Shown: piece by piece, positions 13,571 through 20,222 of the stretch
Layout of the letters: each line of letters starts with the position of its first letter
How positions within the stretch are numbered: the first letter of the stretch is position 1
DNA from: CAJOLV01 sp045631885
GTDB taxonomy: Bacteria; Bacillota_I; Bacilli_A; RFN20; CAG-826
DNA length: 22,778 nucleotides
Assembly (NCBI GenBank): GCA_045631885.1
Contig: JAZQVN010000021.1
Location: 1 to 22,778, forward strand
Direction: 5' to 3'
Notes under the pieces: generated by a model
What the model was told of the DNA's origin: nothing
The model's input: only the letters and a program-made list of their open reading frames with translations
Databases searched by the model: none
Program-made: the position numbers and the translations under genes

Positions 13571-14848
13571 TTATATATATTCAATTGGAAGGGAGTAGAG
13601 GTTTTCTCTTAACTTCAATTTGTATTCGCCTGTACAAATAATTGCACCAATGCCTCTTTTTTTGTCAATGTCTTTGTCTAAAACGGTAAAAGCATCAGCA
13701 TCGCTTGCGGTAGGATTACTTCCTTTTTTTATTTCTATTGGATAAAGAATTCCGTCTTCTTCAATGATGATATCAATTTCGCTTTCTTCGTTTTCTTCGG
13801 TTATATTTCCATCACGGTCTACTTTCTTTTTCTTAATTTTGTCTTTACCGTGGTAATAATAAATATATTTTGAATAATCTTTTCCAACATTTATAAACGA
13901 TTTGATAACTTCATTAACCACAAAAGTCTCAAACATATGACCTGCAATAGCACCATTTTTCAAAGTGTCAGGAGTCAACCAAGATGTAAGAAAACATGCT
14001 AATCCAGTATCTCTAAAATATATCTTAGGTGATTTTATTGCGCGGTTAAGATATGAATTATAATATGGTTGGAGCAAATAAACGATATCCGTTTTAACCA
14101 AAATGCCAATCCATAGTTTGACTGTATCTGCGCTTATTCCAATGTCATTAGCAATATTTGTGTAATCAAGTATTTGCCCTGTTCTAGCGGCAACAGATAC
14201 CAAGAATCTATAAAATGTTTGGTGGTCTCTTATCTTGGTAATCTTATAAACATCTCTTTCAATATATGTTATTACATAATCTTGATAAAACTCTTCCCAA
14301 TCTTTTTCTGGATGGTCATATAATTCCGGATAAAAACCCCTATGAATTTTCTTCCATATGTCTGTATATTTTTTTAATGTCTTTTCTCTATTTTTGATAT
14401 ATGCATCAGTTGGAATAAACCTCTCATTAAAATCTATGCTGTTTATTTCTCTCAAAGAAAGACCTGCTAGTTCAATAATTCCAACCATCCCAGACAAGGA
14501 ATCAGATAGCCCTTCCATTAAAGACCACTTCTGAGAACCCGAAAAAAGATAATTGCTATAAGTTGAGACATTATCCAATATATCTTTAACTGAACTCAAC
14601 AATTCCGGGCATTCCTGAACTTCATCGATAAACAAAGGTCTATCAAAGCTTTCCATAAAGCCTTGAGGATCGCTACTAGCGGCGTTAAGAAGATTTGGGT
14701 TTTTTAAATTGATTCTTTTTACACTAGGAAAAAGTTCTTTAGTCATTCTAGTTTTTCCAACTTGTCTAGCACCAGTGACCGCTACGCTTTTGTAAGATTG
14801 ATATTTTTTTATCAAGAGTGGTTCAATTGCTCTATTAATATAAGACAT
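13571..14848 (-). CDS. AAA_14/DUF4143 ATPase, copy 1
   Basis: A 425-residue ATP-binding protein of the AAA_14 + DUF4143 family. Walker A GARQVGKT is at 26-33 and Walker B PLFIDEVQECPEL at ~71-83. A sensor-like YLFSGSQ segment follows, then the DUF4143 half with ISADTVKLWIGILVKT (winged-helix-like) and YFRDTGLACFL. The C-terminus has a PD-(D/E)xK-like core (SEIDIIIEEDG...PIEIKKG), normal for the family. I start it at ATG 14848, preceded by AGAAAGGAA at about 9 bases, rather than the upstream TTG at 14884. The family is widespread and multi-copy in gut anaerobes; its function is unproven. This copy differs greatly from the second one at 16011 in sequence, so they are paralogues and not a recent duplication. 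Confidence 0.88.
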   Translation of the reverse strand: MSYINRAIEPLLIKKYQSYKSVAVTGARQVGKTRMTKELFPSVKRINLKNPNLLNAASSDPQGFMESFDRPLFIDEVQECPELLSSVKDILDNVSTYSNYLFSGSQKWSLMEGLSDSLSGMVGIIELAGLSLREINSIDFNERFIPTDAYIKNREKTLKKYTDIWKKIHRGFYPELYDHPEKDWEEFYQDYVITYIERDVYKITKIRDHQTFYRFLVSVAARTGQILDYTNIANDIGISADTVKLWIGILVKTDIVYLLQPYYNSYLNRAIKSPKIYFRDTGLACFLTSWLTPDTLKNGAIAGHMFETFVVNEVIKSFINVGKDYSKYIYYYHGKDKIKKKKVDRDGNITEENEESEIDIIIEEDGILYPIEIKKGSNPTASDADAFTVLDKDIDKKRGIGAIICTGEYKLKLRENLYSLPIEYI

Positions 14849-14888
14849 AGTATTTGGTTCCTTTCTGACTTTTTCCGAATTCAATTAG

Positions 14889-14917
14889 ATTTTAGCCAAA
14901 AAATATAAAAAGTTCAA
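14889..14917 (-). promoter_or_regulatory. Promoter of DUF4143 copy 1
   Basis: Minus-strand TTGAAC (14917-14912), 17-base spacer, TAAAAT (14894-14889). The start would be near 14882, giving a ~35-base leader with AGAAAGGAA. This supports the ATG at 14848 over the TTG at 14884. Confidence 0.6.
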
Positions 14918-15043
14918 CCGCTGATTATCATCTTCTGCAACAAATCTATTTCTAATTAGGAAGGCTATTAGATGAAACGGTTTTTCTATTACTGATAGAG
15001 TGAACTTACTCGGCAATTGAATACGTTAATGCGGGTTGATCAT

Positions 15044-15057
15044 TTGATTGTAATCAA
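15044..15057. repeat. Palindrome TTGATT-GT-AATCAA in the divergent intergenic region
   Basis: A perfect 6-bp inverted repeat with a 2-base centre. It lies about 76 bases upstream of the TATAAT of the secreted-protein gene and about 127 bases upstream of the DUF4143 promoter. No U-run follows. It is an operator candidate; the rest of 14918-15132 holds no convincing gene. Confidence 0.35.
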
Positions 15058-15132
15058 GAAGCATAACTTTCTTTCTACCTCTTTAATCCAATTAAAATTT
15101 TGTAAAAGAGTATATTTTTTTGTTTTTTTCAT

Positions 15133-15138
15133 TATAAT
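15133..15138 (+). promoter_or_regulatory. -10 element of the secreted-protein gene
   Basis: A perfect TATAAT in a T-rich tract, 31 bases before the ATG at 15170, with no recognisable -35 at 16-18 bases. It lies downstream of the more distal in-frame ATG at 15017, which argues that the true start is 15170. Confidence 0.45.
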
Positions 15139-15169
15139 TAATTGGGCAATTAAGCAAAGGAAACTAAAT

Positions 15170-15850
15170 ATGGACTCAAAAACAAAAACTATCACCCTAT
15201 TATTAACAGGTATCTCATTGTTAGGAATCACATCTTTATTAGTGGTGATGAATGGAACAAACGCAAAAGGACTAACCGCTATCGCAAGTGGTTTAAATGC
15301 TAATTCAGAAAGAACTATCACCATTAATAAGAATAATCGACTGATTGGTTTTAAATACGATAACAATACGTCTACTAGTAATACATCCCCACTTTTTCCA
15401 ATGTCAGAAGGTTTGGCCTATGGCATAATCCAAACATCGCAAAATCAACAAGCGATCATAGAAAACGATAACGATGTGGTTCTAGTTCTTTGGAACAATC
15501 AGCTAAGTGAGTTTACCATTAATCCGACATATTATGATGATGAAACCATCACTAGAAATGATGTTGAATACACTATTGCTAAATTCAATCATTTAACTCA
15601 AATTGATCTTAAATTAGATAAAGGAAATGGAACTGATCGTGTATTGTCATTAAAATCAGAAGTTAATGGAGATGAAGAAGGAATTTTTACAAAAATTGCA
15701 GATGAAGCATCTTATGTTCAATGGTCTTGGAAAAGAGATAATGCGGACGGTTATTTAACAACTACAGATAAATTAGAGTTCAGCACCTCCATGGATAACA
15801 ACGGAAAAGCTATTTGGTTAACCGAAATAGTGTTCCACTACAGTTGCTAA
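15170..15850 (+). CDS. Small secreted or membrane-tethered protein, unknown function
   Basis: A 226-residue protein with an N-terminal hydrophobic helix (TITLLLTGISLLGITSLLVV, residues ~7-26), then TNAKGLTAIASGLNANSE, where an AxA-like site could be cut. No lipobox cysteine is present. The rest is beta-rich and Asn/Thr-rich with no family I recognise; GLAYGIIQTSQ and WSWKRDNADGY are its most distinctive segments, and it ends in a lone Cys (FHYSC). AAAGGA precedes the chosen ATG by about 8 bases; the in-frame ATG at 15017 lies upstream of the promoter and has no ribosome site. It stands alone on the plus strand between two minus-strand DUF4143 ATPases. Possibly a carbohydrate-binding-like or adhesive domain, unproven. 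Confidence 0.75.
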   Translation: MDSKTKTITLLLTGISLLGITSLLVVMNGTNAKGLTAIASGLNANSERTITINKNNRLIGFKYDNNTSTSNTSPLFPMSEGLAYGIIQTSQNQQAIIENDNDVVLVLWNNQLSEFTINPTYYDDETITRNDVEYTIAKFNHLTQIDLKLDKGNGTDRVLSLKSEVNGDEEGIFTKIADEASYVQWSWKRDNADGYLTTTDKLEFSTSMDNNGKAIWLTEIVFHYSC

Positions 15851-15885
15851 AAATTAATAGAAAAAGGCTCCTCACGCGTCTGAAA

Positions 15886-15927
15886 GGTACCCCAAAAGTT
15901 GGACAACTAACTGGAGGGGTTTTTATC
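15886..15927. mobile_element. IS3-family-like terminal fragment, also terminator-like
   Basis: GGTACCCCAAAAGTTGGACA closely resembles the ends of IS3/IS150-group elements, and GGAGGGGTTTTTATC follows as at the left end before orfA. No transposase follows (ATC stands where an ATG would be), so this would be a solo end. The same bases can fold as ACCCC...GGGGT followed by TTTT, and so could terminate the secreted-protein transcript. The remaining stretch to 16010 holds only short AT-rich inverted repeats. Confidence 0.4.
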
Positions 15928-16010
15928 AAAGGATAATTGCATTATCGTATTCCCTGATACGGGGTGATTTTTGTCTTGGTTTATAATACATTAGTATTAT
16001 AAAAATATAA

Positions 16011-17324
16011 CTATTTTATAAAGTTAAGTAAAAAATCAGCAATCCCAATAAGCACATATCCTTCTGGATCTCTCATTTCTTTGAACGGCTTATTAACAAC
16101 AAGTATTTTTTGAATAGGGTCTTTCAAGTGGCTATATGGTTTCTTTTCTCTTTCCAACGTTTCATTCTTTGATATGTCATCTGCCACTTGAACATAGAAT
16201 ATCCTGTTTCCTTTTGTGGCCAAAAAATCTATCTCATATGTTTTTTTAACATTCTTATTATCTTTATTTCGCTCCACTCTTTCATAAGTCCCAACATTCA
16301 CCGAATATCCGTTATAAAGAAGTTCATTAAATATAATATTTTCCAGCATATGTCCCTCATCTGGTTTAGAGAAATTGAGTCTTGCGTTTCTTAGACCTAA
16401 ATCTGTGAAATAATATTTTCTTGATGCACCAATTTCATTTCTTCCTTTAACATCATATCTGGTGGCTTCTTGGATAATAAATGCATCGACAAAGTAATTT
16501 ATGTATTTAGTAACAGTGTCCTTATCAATTGTTTCTTTTTTGATGCTTTGATAGGTGTTTGATATTCTTTCGGAATTAATTAATCCCCCAACTGAGTCAC
16601 TGATAATATCGCACAGCTCATCGAGAGCCTCGCTTTTGTTGAGTTTATTGTGTTCTAGGATATCACTAAAATATGTTGTTTTGAAAAGACCTTTAAGGTA
16701 GTTCTTTTTTTCTTCTTCATTCTCTTCTAAAACCGCTAAAGGCATACCACCATATGTCATGTACTCATTTATCATCTCTGGGGCATACCCTTTTTTATAG
16801 TTGGCGTATTCTTCAAATGATAAAGGAGATAGATGGATTCTTGTTGCTTTGTCTCTAAACTCGGTAACAATGTCACTTGAAAGCATTTTTGAATTACTGC
16901 CGGTGACATATAAATCAATGTTAGGTTCTCTAGAAAGACCCAATACAACATCAACGAAGGTGATGACGTTTTCGTCTCCATCTTTTGCTAAGACAATCTG
17001 TCCATTAGTGAAAGCAGGATTGATAATTGGCAAAACTTTTTGAATTTCATCCAAAATGACATAACAATCAATTCTCCCTTTACAATGCTCTCTAACATAT
17101 TTTCCTAATGCAATAGGATTTCTCAATTCGATGTTTTTATCATCATCTAATTCAACAACCAAAATGTTCTCGTCGCTGATACGACATTCCTCTTTGAGAT
17201 ACTTGGTGTATATATCCTTAAGGAGATAAGATTTTCCACATCTACGGATACCAGTAATAACCTTTGGAAATCCGTTATTTTTTGTATTAATAAGTTGATT
17301 TAAATATTTAGTACGTTCAATCAT
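16011..17324 (-). CDS. AAA_14/DUF4143 ATPase, copy 2
   Basis: A 437-residue member of the same broad family as the gene at 13571, but of another subgroup. Walker A GIRRCGKS is at 25-32 and Walker B CYVILDEIQK near residue 90. The YVTGSNSKML sensor region, the LSPLSFEEYANY box typical of this subgroup, YGGMPLAVL, and a DUF4143 C-terminus with RKYYFTDLGLRNA follow. The nuclease-like core is YEIDFLATKGNRIFYVQVA, with Gln in place of the usual Glu of ExK. I start it at ATG 17324, five bases after AAAAGGAG; an upstream ATG at 17396 coincides with the promoter. It is monocistronic. Function of the family is unknown. Confidence 0.88.
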   Translation of the reverse strand: MIERTKYLNQLINTKNNGFPKVITGIRRCGKSYLLKDIYTKYLKEECRISDENILVVELDDDKNIELRNPIALGKYVREHCKGRIDCYVILDEIQKVLPIINPAFTNGQIVLAKDGDENVITFVDVVLGLSREPNIDLYVTGSNSKMLSSDIVTEFRDKATRIHLSPLSFEEYANYKKGYAPEMINEYMTYGGMPLAVLEENEEEKKNYLKGLFKTTYFSDILEHNKLNKSEALDELCDIISDSVGGLINSERISNTYQSIKKETIDKDTVTKYINYFVDAFIIQEATRYDVKGRNEIGASRKYYFTDLGLRNARLNFSKPDEGHMLENIIFNELLYNGYSVNVGTYERVERNKDNKNVKKTYEIDFLATKGNRIFYVQVADDISKNETLEREKKPYSHLKDPIQKILVVNKPFKEMRDPEGYVLIGIADFLLNFIK

Positions 17325-17366
17325 AAAATCTCCTTTTTGGTTAATTGCTACCTTTTTTTCGATTTC

Positions 17367-17396
17367 ATTATATAACTTGATATTATATTCTTCCAA
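17367..17396 (-). promoter_or_regulatory. Promoter of DUF4143 copy 2
   Basis: Minus-strand TTGGAA (17396-17391), 18-base spacer, perfect TATAAT (17372-17367). It lies inside the upstream part of the open frame, so the longer start at 17396 is ruled out for this transcript. Beyond it, 17400-17540 shows no gene. Confidence 0.6.
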
Positions 17397-17540
17397 GAAT
17401 AATCAAAAAAACAGCTATAAAAACATAATTAAATAAATAGGTAGAGTTACAAGATTATTTTCTTTTTTTACTATGTTAAAGAGAAAGAAAATATCATCAT
17501 TGATTTAGATAAGAGAAAGAGATGTAATTATTAATTCTCC

Positions 17541-17582
17541 AGTGACATACTCCACCACTTAAAGAAGTGGGGGCTTCTTGCT
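17541..17582. mobile_element. IS200/IS605-like end remnant
   Basis: TGACATACTCCACCACTT-AAAG-AAGTGG-GGGCTTCTTGC resembles the subterminal hairpin at the right end of IS200/IS605 (tnpB-type) elements, read on the minus strand as GAAGCCCCCACTTC...GGTGGAGTATG. The imperfect palindrome CCACTT/AAGTGG (17555-17570) is the hairpin. No tnpA or tnpB is present, so this is a remnant or a PATE-like solo end. Recognition is from memory of the family's ends. Confidence 0.5.
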
Positions 17583-17600
17583 AGAGTACGTTAAAACATT

Positions 17601-17638
17601 AAAAACCTGCAAATCTATCTGAGAAATGCAGTTTTTTT
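17601..17638. terminator. Terminator of the GIY-YIG/MazG/DUF2971 operon, possibly bidirectional
   Basis: CTGCA / TGCAG (17607-17611, 17627-17631) with an inner TCT/AGA pairing. It is followed on the minus strand by GTTTTT and on plus by TTTTTTT. It lies 20-50 bases beyond the stop of the condensation-like gene, the last gene of the operon. The stem is short, so efficiency may be modest. Confidence 0.55.
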
Positions 17639-17658
17639 GTGCTTTTTGCAATTATTTT

Positions 17659-18903
17659 TTATAATCTCACGTTAGCTTGTTCGAATATATTTTCTTCACT
17701 AACTTCGATATTGATATCATTGTCTTTACATATATTAATAAACGAATCGATGATACCTCTATCATAGTAGTTTTCACATATGTCGATAATTAAAGTTCCA
17801 TTTAAATCTACCGCAGCAATAACGCAGTCCCCAATATCTGGCCAGGAACGGAAATTAAAATCAATGAGATGATTTTTTACCTTTTCCGAAAAAGGAACTC
17901 GCCCTAAATATGTGAATCCGATATTATTCATAGTTCTTTTAACAATCTTTCCAACAATCTTCATCAAAAATTTTTGAACGAATCTCGGACGCATGTTGTA
18001 TAAGAAGTCAGTGGATTTTTTCATCTCAGTACAAAAAGAGATGATGTTTTCTGGTTGTACATATAAATCGAGTATCCCGCGATATATCGTACTTATTTTT
18101 TGCAAATCAAATTCATCATATTTATCTTGGTATGTAATTACTTTAGTGTTGACGAAATTATGCATTGTGTCCATCTTCATTGGAGCGTGGTAATCTACAA
18201 CCACTCCGCAGGAGACATTTCTATTTTTAATATTTTTAGGTAAATGCTCTCTAATCGCTCGGGAAAATAATGGGACTAAGATTGCTGAAGGAGTGGTATC
18301 AAATTTCTTGGCTACTTTCATGATGTCCGCGGTTTGAACTTTTAAAATATGGCTTGTGCATTTATATCCATTTTTAATGACTTTTAGATCTTTGGCTTTA
18401 AATCCTTTTGGTTGCTTGATTTGTCCAAATGATTTAACTGATTCATCATAGATACTTTCAAAGCCTAATTTAAGAGGGAATTCCTTTGGAATCTCTGGTA
18501 AATCAACTTGAAAATAGGCATCTAATATTGTCGATAAAAATCTAATAGCCCCTCTTCCATCAGTTACTGCATGACACCACTCAAAAGATATCGTGTTTTT
18601 AAAATAGCAAACTTGAAATAGATATCCATTAGTGTTCTTACCGAATTCTTTAGGCCTATTATCAGTATCGACATTAAATATCTTTAATTCATCAGCATCG
18701 TTATCTTCTAAATAGTATTGTTTGTCATAGACCAATTTGCATTTAAATAAAGGGTGATATTCTAAAGCAATTTTAATTGATTGATATAATCTTTGTTCGT
18801 CGACATCTTCATCTAAACTTGCTTTAAAAAAGGAGGCGTTTTCCATCACTGTCTCCCTGACCGCAAGAGAATATTTGTCCATGTTACCTAATTCATATCT
18901 CAT
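17659..18903 (-). CDS. Condensation/acyltransferase-superfamily protein
   Basis: A 414-residue protein of the condensation-domain/chloramphenicol-acetyltransferase-like superfamily. The signature HxxxDG is present as SFEWCHAVTDGRGAIRFL (His111, Asp115, Gly116), after the usual N-terminal lobe (LYQSIKIALEYHPLFKCKL). The second lobe has PSAILVPLFSRAIREHLP and ends with an IGFTYLGRVPF-like strand, followed by DFNFRSWPDIGDCVIAAVDLNGTL. The whole resembles stand-alone acyltransferases such as PapA or alcohol acetyltransferase families rather than a peptide-synthetase module, since no carrier domain is present. Substrate is unknown. It starts 32 bases after the DUF2971-like stop; no good ribosome site precedes the ATG. 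Met8 (18882), preceded by AGG, is an alternative start. Operon membership is likely, functional link open. Confidence 0.75.
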   Translation of the reverse strand: MRYELGNMDKYSLAVRETVMENASFFKASLDEDVDEQRLYQSIKIALEYHPLFKCKLVYDKQYYLEDNDADELKIFNVDTDNRPKEFGKNTNGYLFQVCYFKNTISFEWCHAVTDGRGAIRFLSTILDAYFQVDLPEIPKEFPLKLGFESIYDESVKSFGQIKQPKGFKAKDLKVIKNGYKCTSHILKVQTADIMKVAKKFDTTPSAILVPLFSRAIREHLPKNIKNRNVSCGVVVDYHAPMKMDTMHNFVNTKVITYQDKYDEFDLQKISTIYRGILDLYVQPENIISFCTEMKKSTDFLYNMRPRFVQKFLMKIVGKIVKRTMNNIGFTYLGRVPFSEKVKNHLIDFNFRSWPDIGDCVIAAVDLNGTLIIDICENYYDRGIIDSFINICKDNDINIEVSEENIFEQANVRL

Positions 18904-18935
18904 ATATTTAACAATAGTTACTTATTTATTATTTA

Positions 18936-19901
18936 TCAATCTGCTTCGTTTTCTTTATATTCAATCGAATTATTAGCACAGAACTCTTTCATTTTATTTC
19001 TATCATCTTGAGAAGCGTTCTTTCCAATAATGATCCTTCTTATTTTTGGGGCTTTAGGAGTTGTTCCTGCATTTCCAAGTATTCTCCACTCATTTTGATA
19101 TTCCCACTCAGGATATTTAGAAATGAAGAGTCTTAAATATTGAGAAACATCTGCGCGTATTTGATTGTTTGAAAAAGAAGTAATTAATTGGCCTATAAAA
19201 TTAGCAACGATGGACATAACAATATTGGTTTTTCTATCGGTATCATAAATGACAGGAAATAAATCTTTATTAAATTCATAATCATCTAATTCATATTCAA
19301 TGCAATATCCACTACTATTTTTTGCATATTTTTCCCACATATATTCATTATCGTTATCTTCACAAAGAGCACATATACCCATTTTTTCTTTGGCATCCAT
19401 GGCGATTTTAATGAGCATCTCAATTTGTGGTTTGATTGATAGTTCATCAAGCTTTTCTGGTATGTTCTTTATCCAATTGACAACAGGGGCTGTATCAACA
19501 CCTGGAGCAGCTTCTTGAATATCATTAGCTATATCGAGTAAAAAGTGACTTCTAATTGTGCCATCACAGTAGGATGCTCTATAAAACTTTTGCCTTACTT
19601 CTTCATACACTTCTTCAGAACAATATGGTTTTATCATCTGGATTATTTGTTCAAGACAAATTCTTTTTAAGTTATTTGTCTCCAATTCAACCAAATCAGA
19701 CATATTTACTGATGTATCACATTCTGTTTCATCATCTAGCTTCATGGCTGGGCACAAGAAAAGCGTATTGCTGTTTAACATTTCAAATGAATATTCGTCA
19801 AATGGACGATATTTAAATAATGTTTTTGGGCCACAATACACAAAAGACTCATTTTCATGGAGTCTCTTGTTTAGATATGCAATTCTTTCGTTTTTTGTCA
19901 T
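18936..19901 (-). CDS. DUF2971-like protein in the GIY-YIG/MazG operon
   Basis: A 321-residue soluble protein with the pattern of DUF2971: an early LFKYRPFDEYSFEMLNSN followed by TLFLCPAMKLDDETECD, a middle MWEKYAKNSSGYCIEY (the W..YA....G.ciey phrase), and a late EYQNEWRILG with the E.EWR motif. These are the family's hallmark positions; activity is unknown, though such proteins recur in phage-defence islands. It is mostly helical with a Cys/Asp-rich stretch near residue 55-65. Its ATG overlaps the MazG-like stop by one base (TAATG), indicating coupled translation. It ends in TGA. Family call from motif memory; role inferred from the company it keeps. Confidence 0.75.
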   Translation of the reverse strand: MTKNERIAYLNKRLHENESFVYCGPKTLFKYRPFDEYSFEMLNSNTLFLCPAMKLDDETECDTSVNMSDLVELETNNLKRICLEQIIQMIKPYCSEEVYEEVRQKFYRASYCDGTIRSHFLLDIANDIQEAAPGVDTAPVVNWIKNIPEKLDELSIKPQIEMLIKIAMDAKEKMGICALCEDNDNEYMWEKYAKNSSGYCIEYELDDYEFNKDLFPVIYDTDRKTNIVMSIVANFIGQLITSFSNNQIRADVSQYLRLFISKYPEWEYQNEWRILGNAGTTPKAPKIRRIIIGKNASQDDRNKMKEFCANNSIEYKENEAD

Positions 19902-20221
19902 TATAACTTGTTATATTTATCAGCTTTTCCCTTAGCTTTACTAATTGGATATTTTCTTTCATTTTGTTCCATCTTGGCATTAACAATCTCGTCTTCATCT
20001 AAACCAAGCTTATCCAGCATGTTTCTACAATAAACGAGAACATCAGCAAGTTCTTCTTTAACTTCGTTGACGTCATAATGTTCTTCATCCCATTGGAAAC
20101 ATTCTAAAAGTTCATTAGCCTCAATTGAAATTGATTTAGCTAAATTGGCGGGAGAATGGAACTGATCCCAATCTCTATCAGTTGTAAATTTACGGATACG
20201 TTCAATTGTTTCTTGCTTCAT
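19901..20221 (-). CDS. MazG-like nucleotide pyrophosphohydrolase
   Basis: A 106-residue all-alpha pyrophosphohydrolase of the MazG/dCTP-pyrophosphatase-like class. The metal-binding pattern ExxE...ExxD is visible as ISIEANELLECFQW (Glu34, Glu37) and VKEELADVLVYC (Glu57, Asp60). RDWDQFHSPANLAKSI at the N-terminus matches the substrate-side helix of the family. It should hydrolyse (d)NTPs to monophosphates and pyrophosphate. It begins one base after the stop of the GIY-YIG/DUF2075 gene and ends overlapping the next start, so it is part of one translational unit. An AAAGGAG lies 13 bases upstream. In a defence setting it could deplete or sanitise nucleotides; that role is inference. Confidence 0.9.
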   Translation of the reverse strand: MKQETIERIRKFTTDRDWDQFHSPANLAKSISIEANELLECFQWDEEHYDVNEVKEELADVLVYCRNMLDKLGLDEDEIVNAKMEQNERKYPISKAKGKADKYNKL

Positions 20222-20222
20222 A

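Noticed and set aside
14849..14884. TTG start for DUF4143 copy 1
   Set aside because: It lacks a ribosome site, whereas the ATG at 14848 has AGAAAGGAA at good spacing and the usual family N-terminus.
15017..15169. In-frame upstream start (ATG at 15017) adding 51 residues to the secreted protein
   Set aside because: It lies upstream of the TATAAT at 15133, has no ribosome site, and would bury the signal peptide; the ATG at 15170 has AAAGGA and begins a proper hydrophobic leader.
17325..17396. N-terminal extension of DUF4143 copy 2
   Set aside because: The codons overlap the TATAAT/TTGGAA promoter, while AAAAGGAG directly precedes the ATG at 17324.
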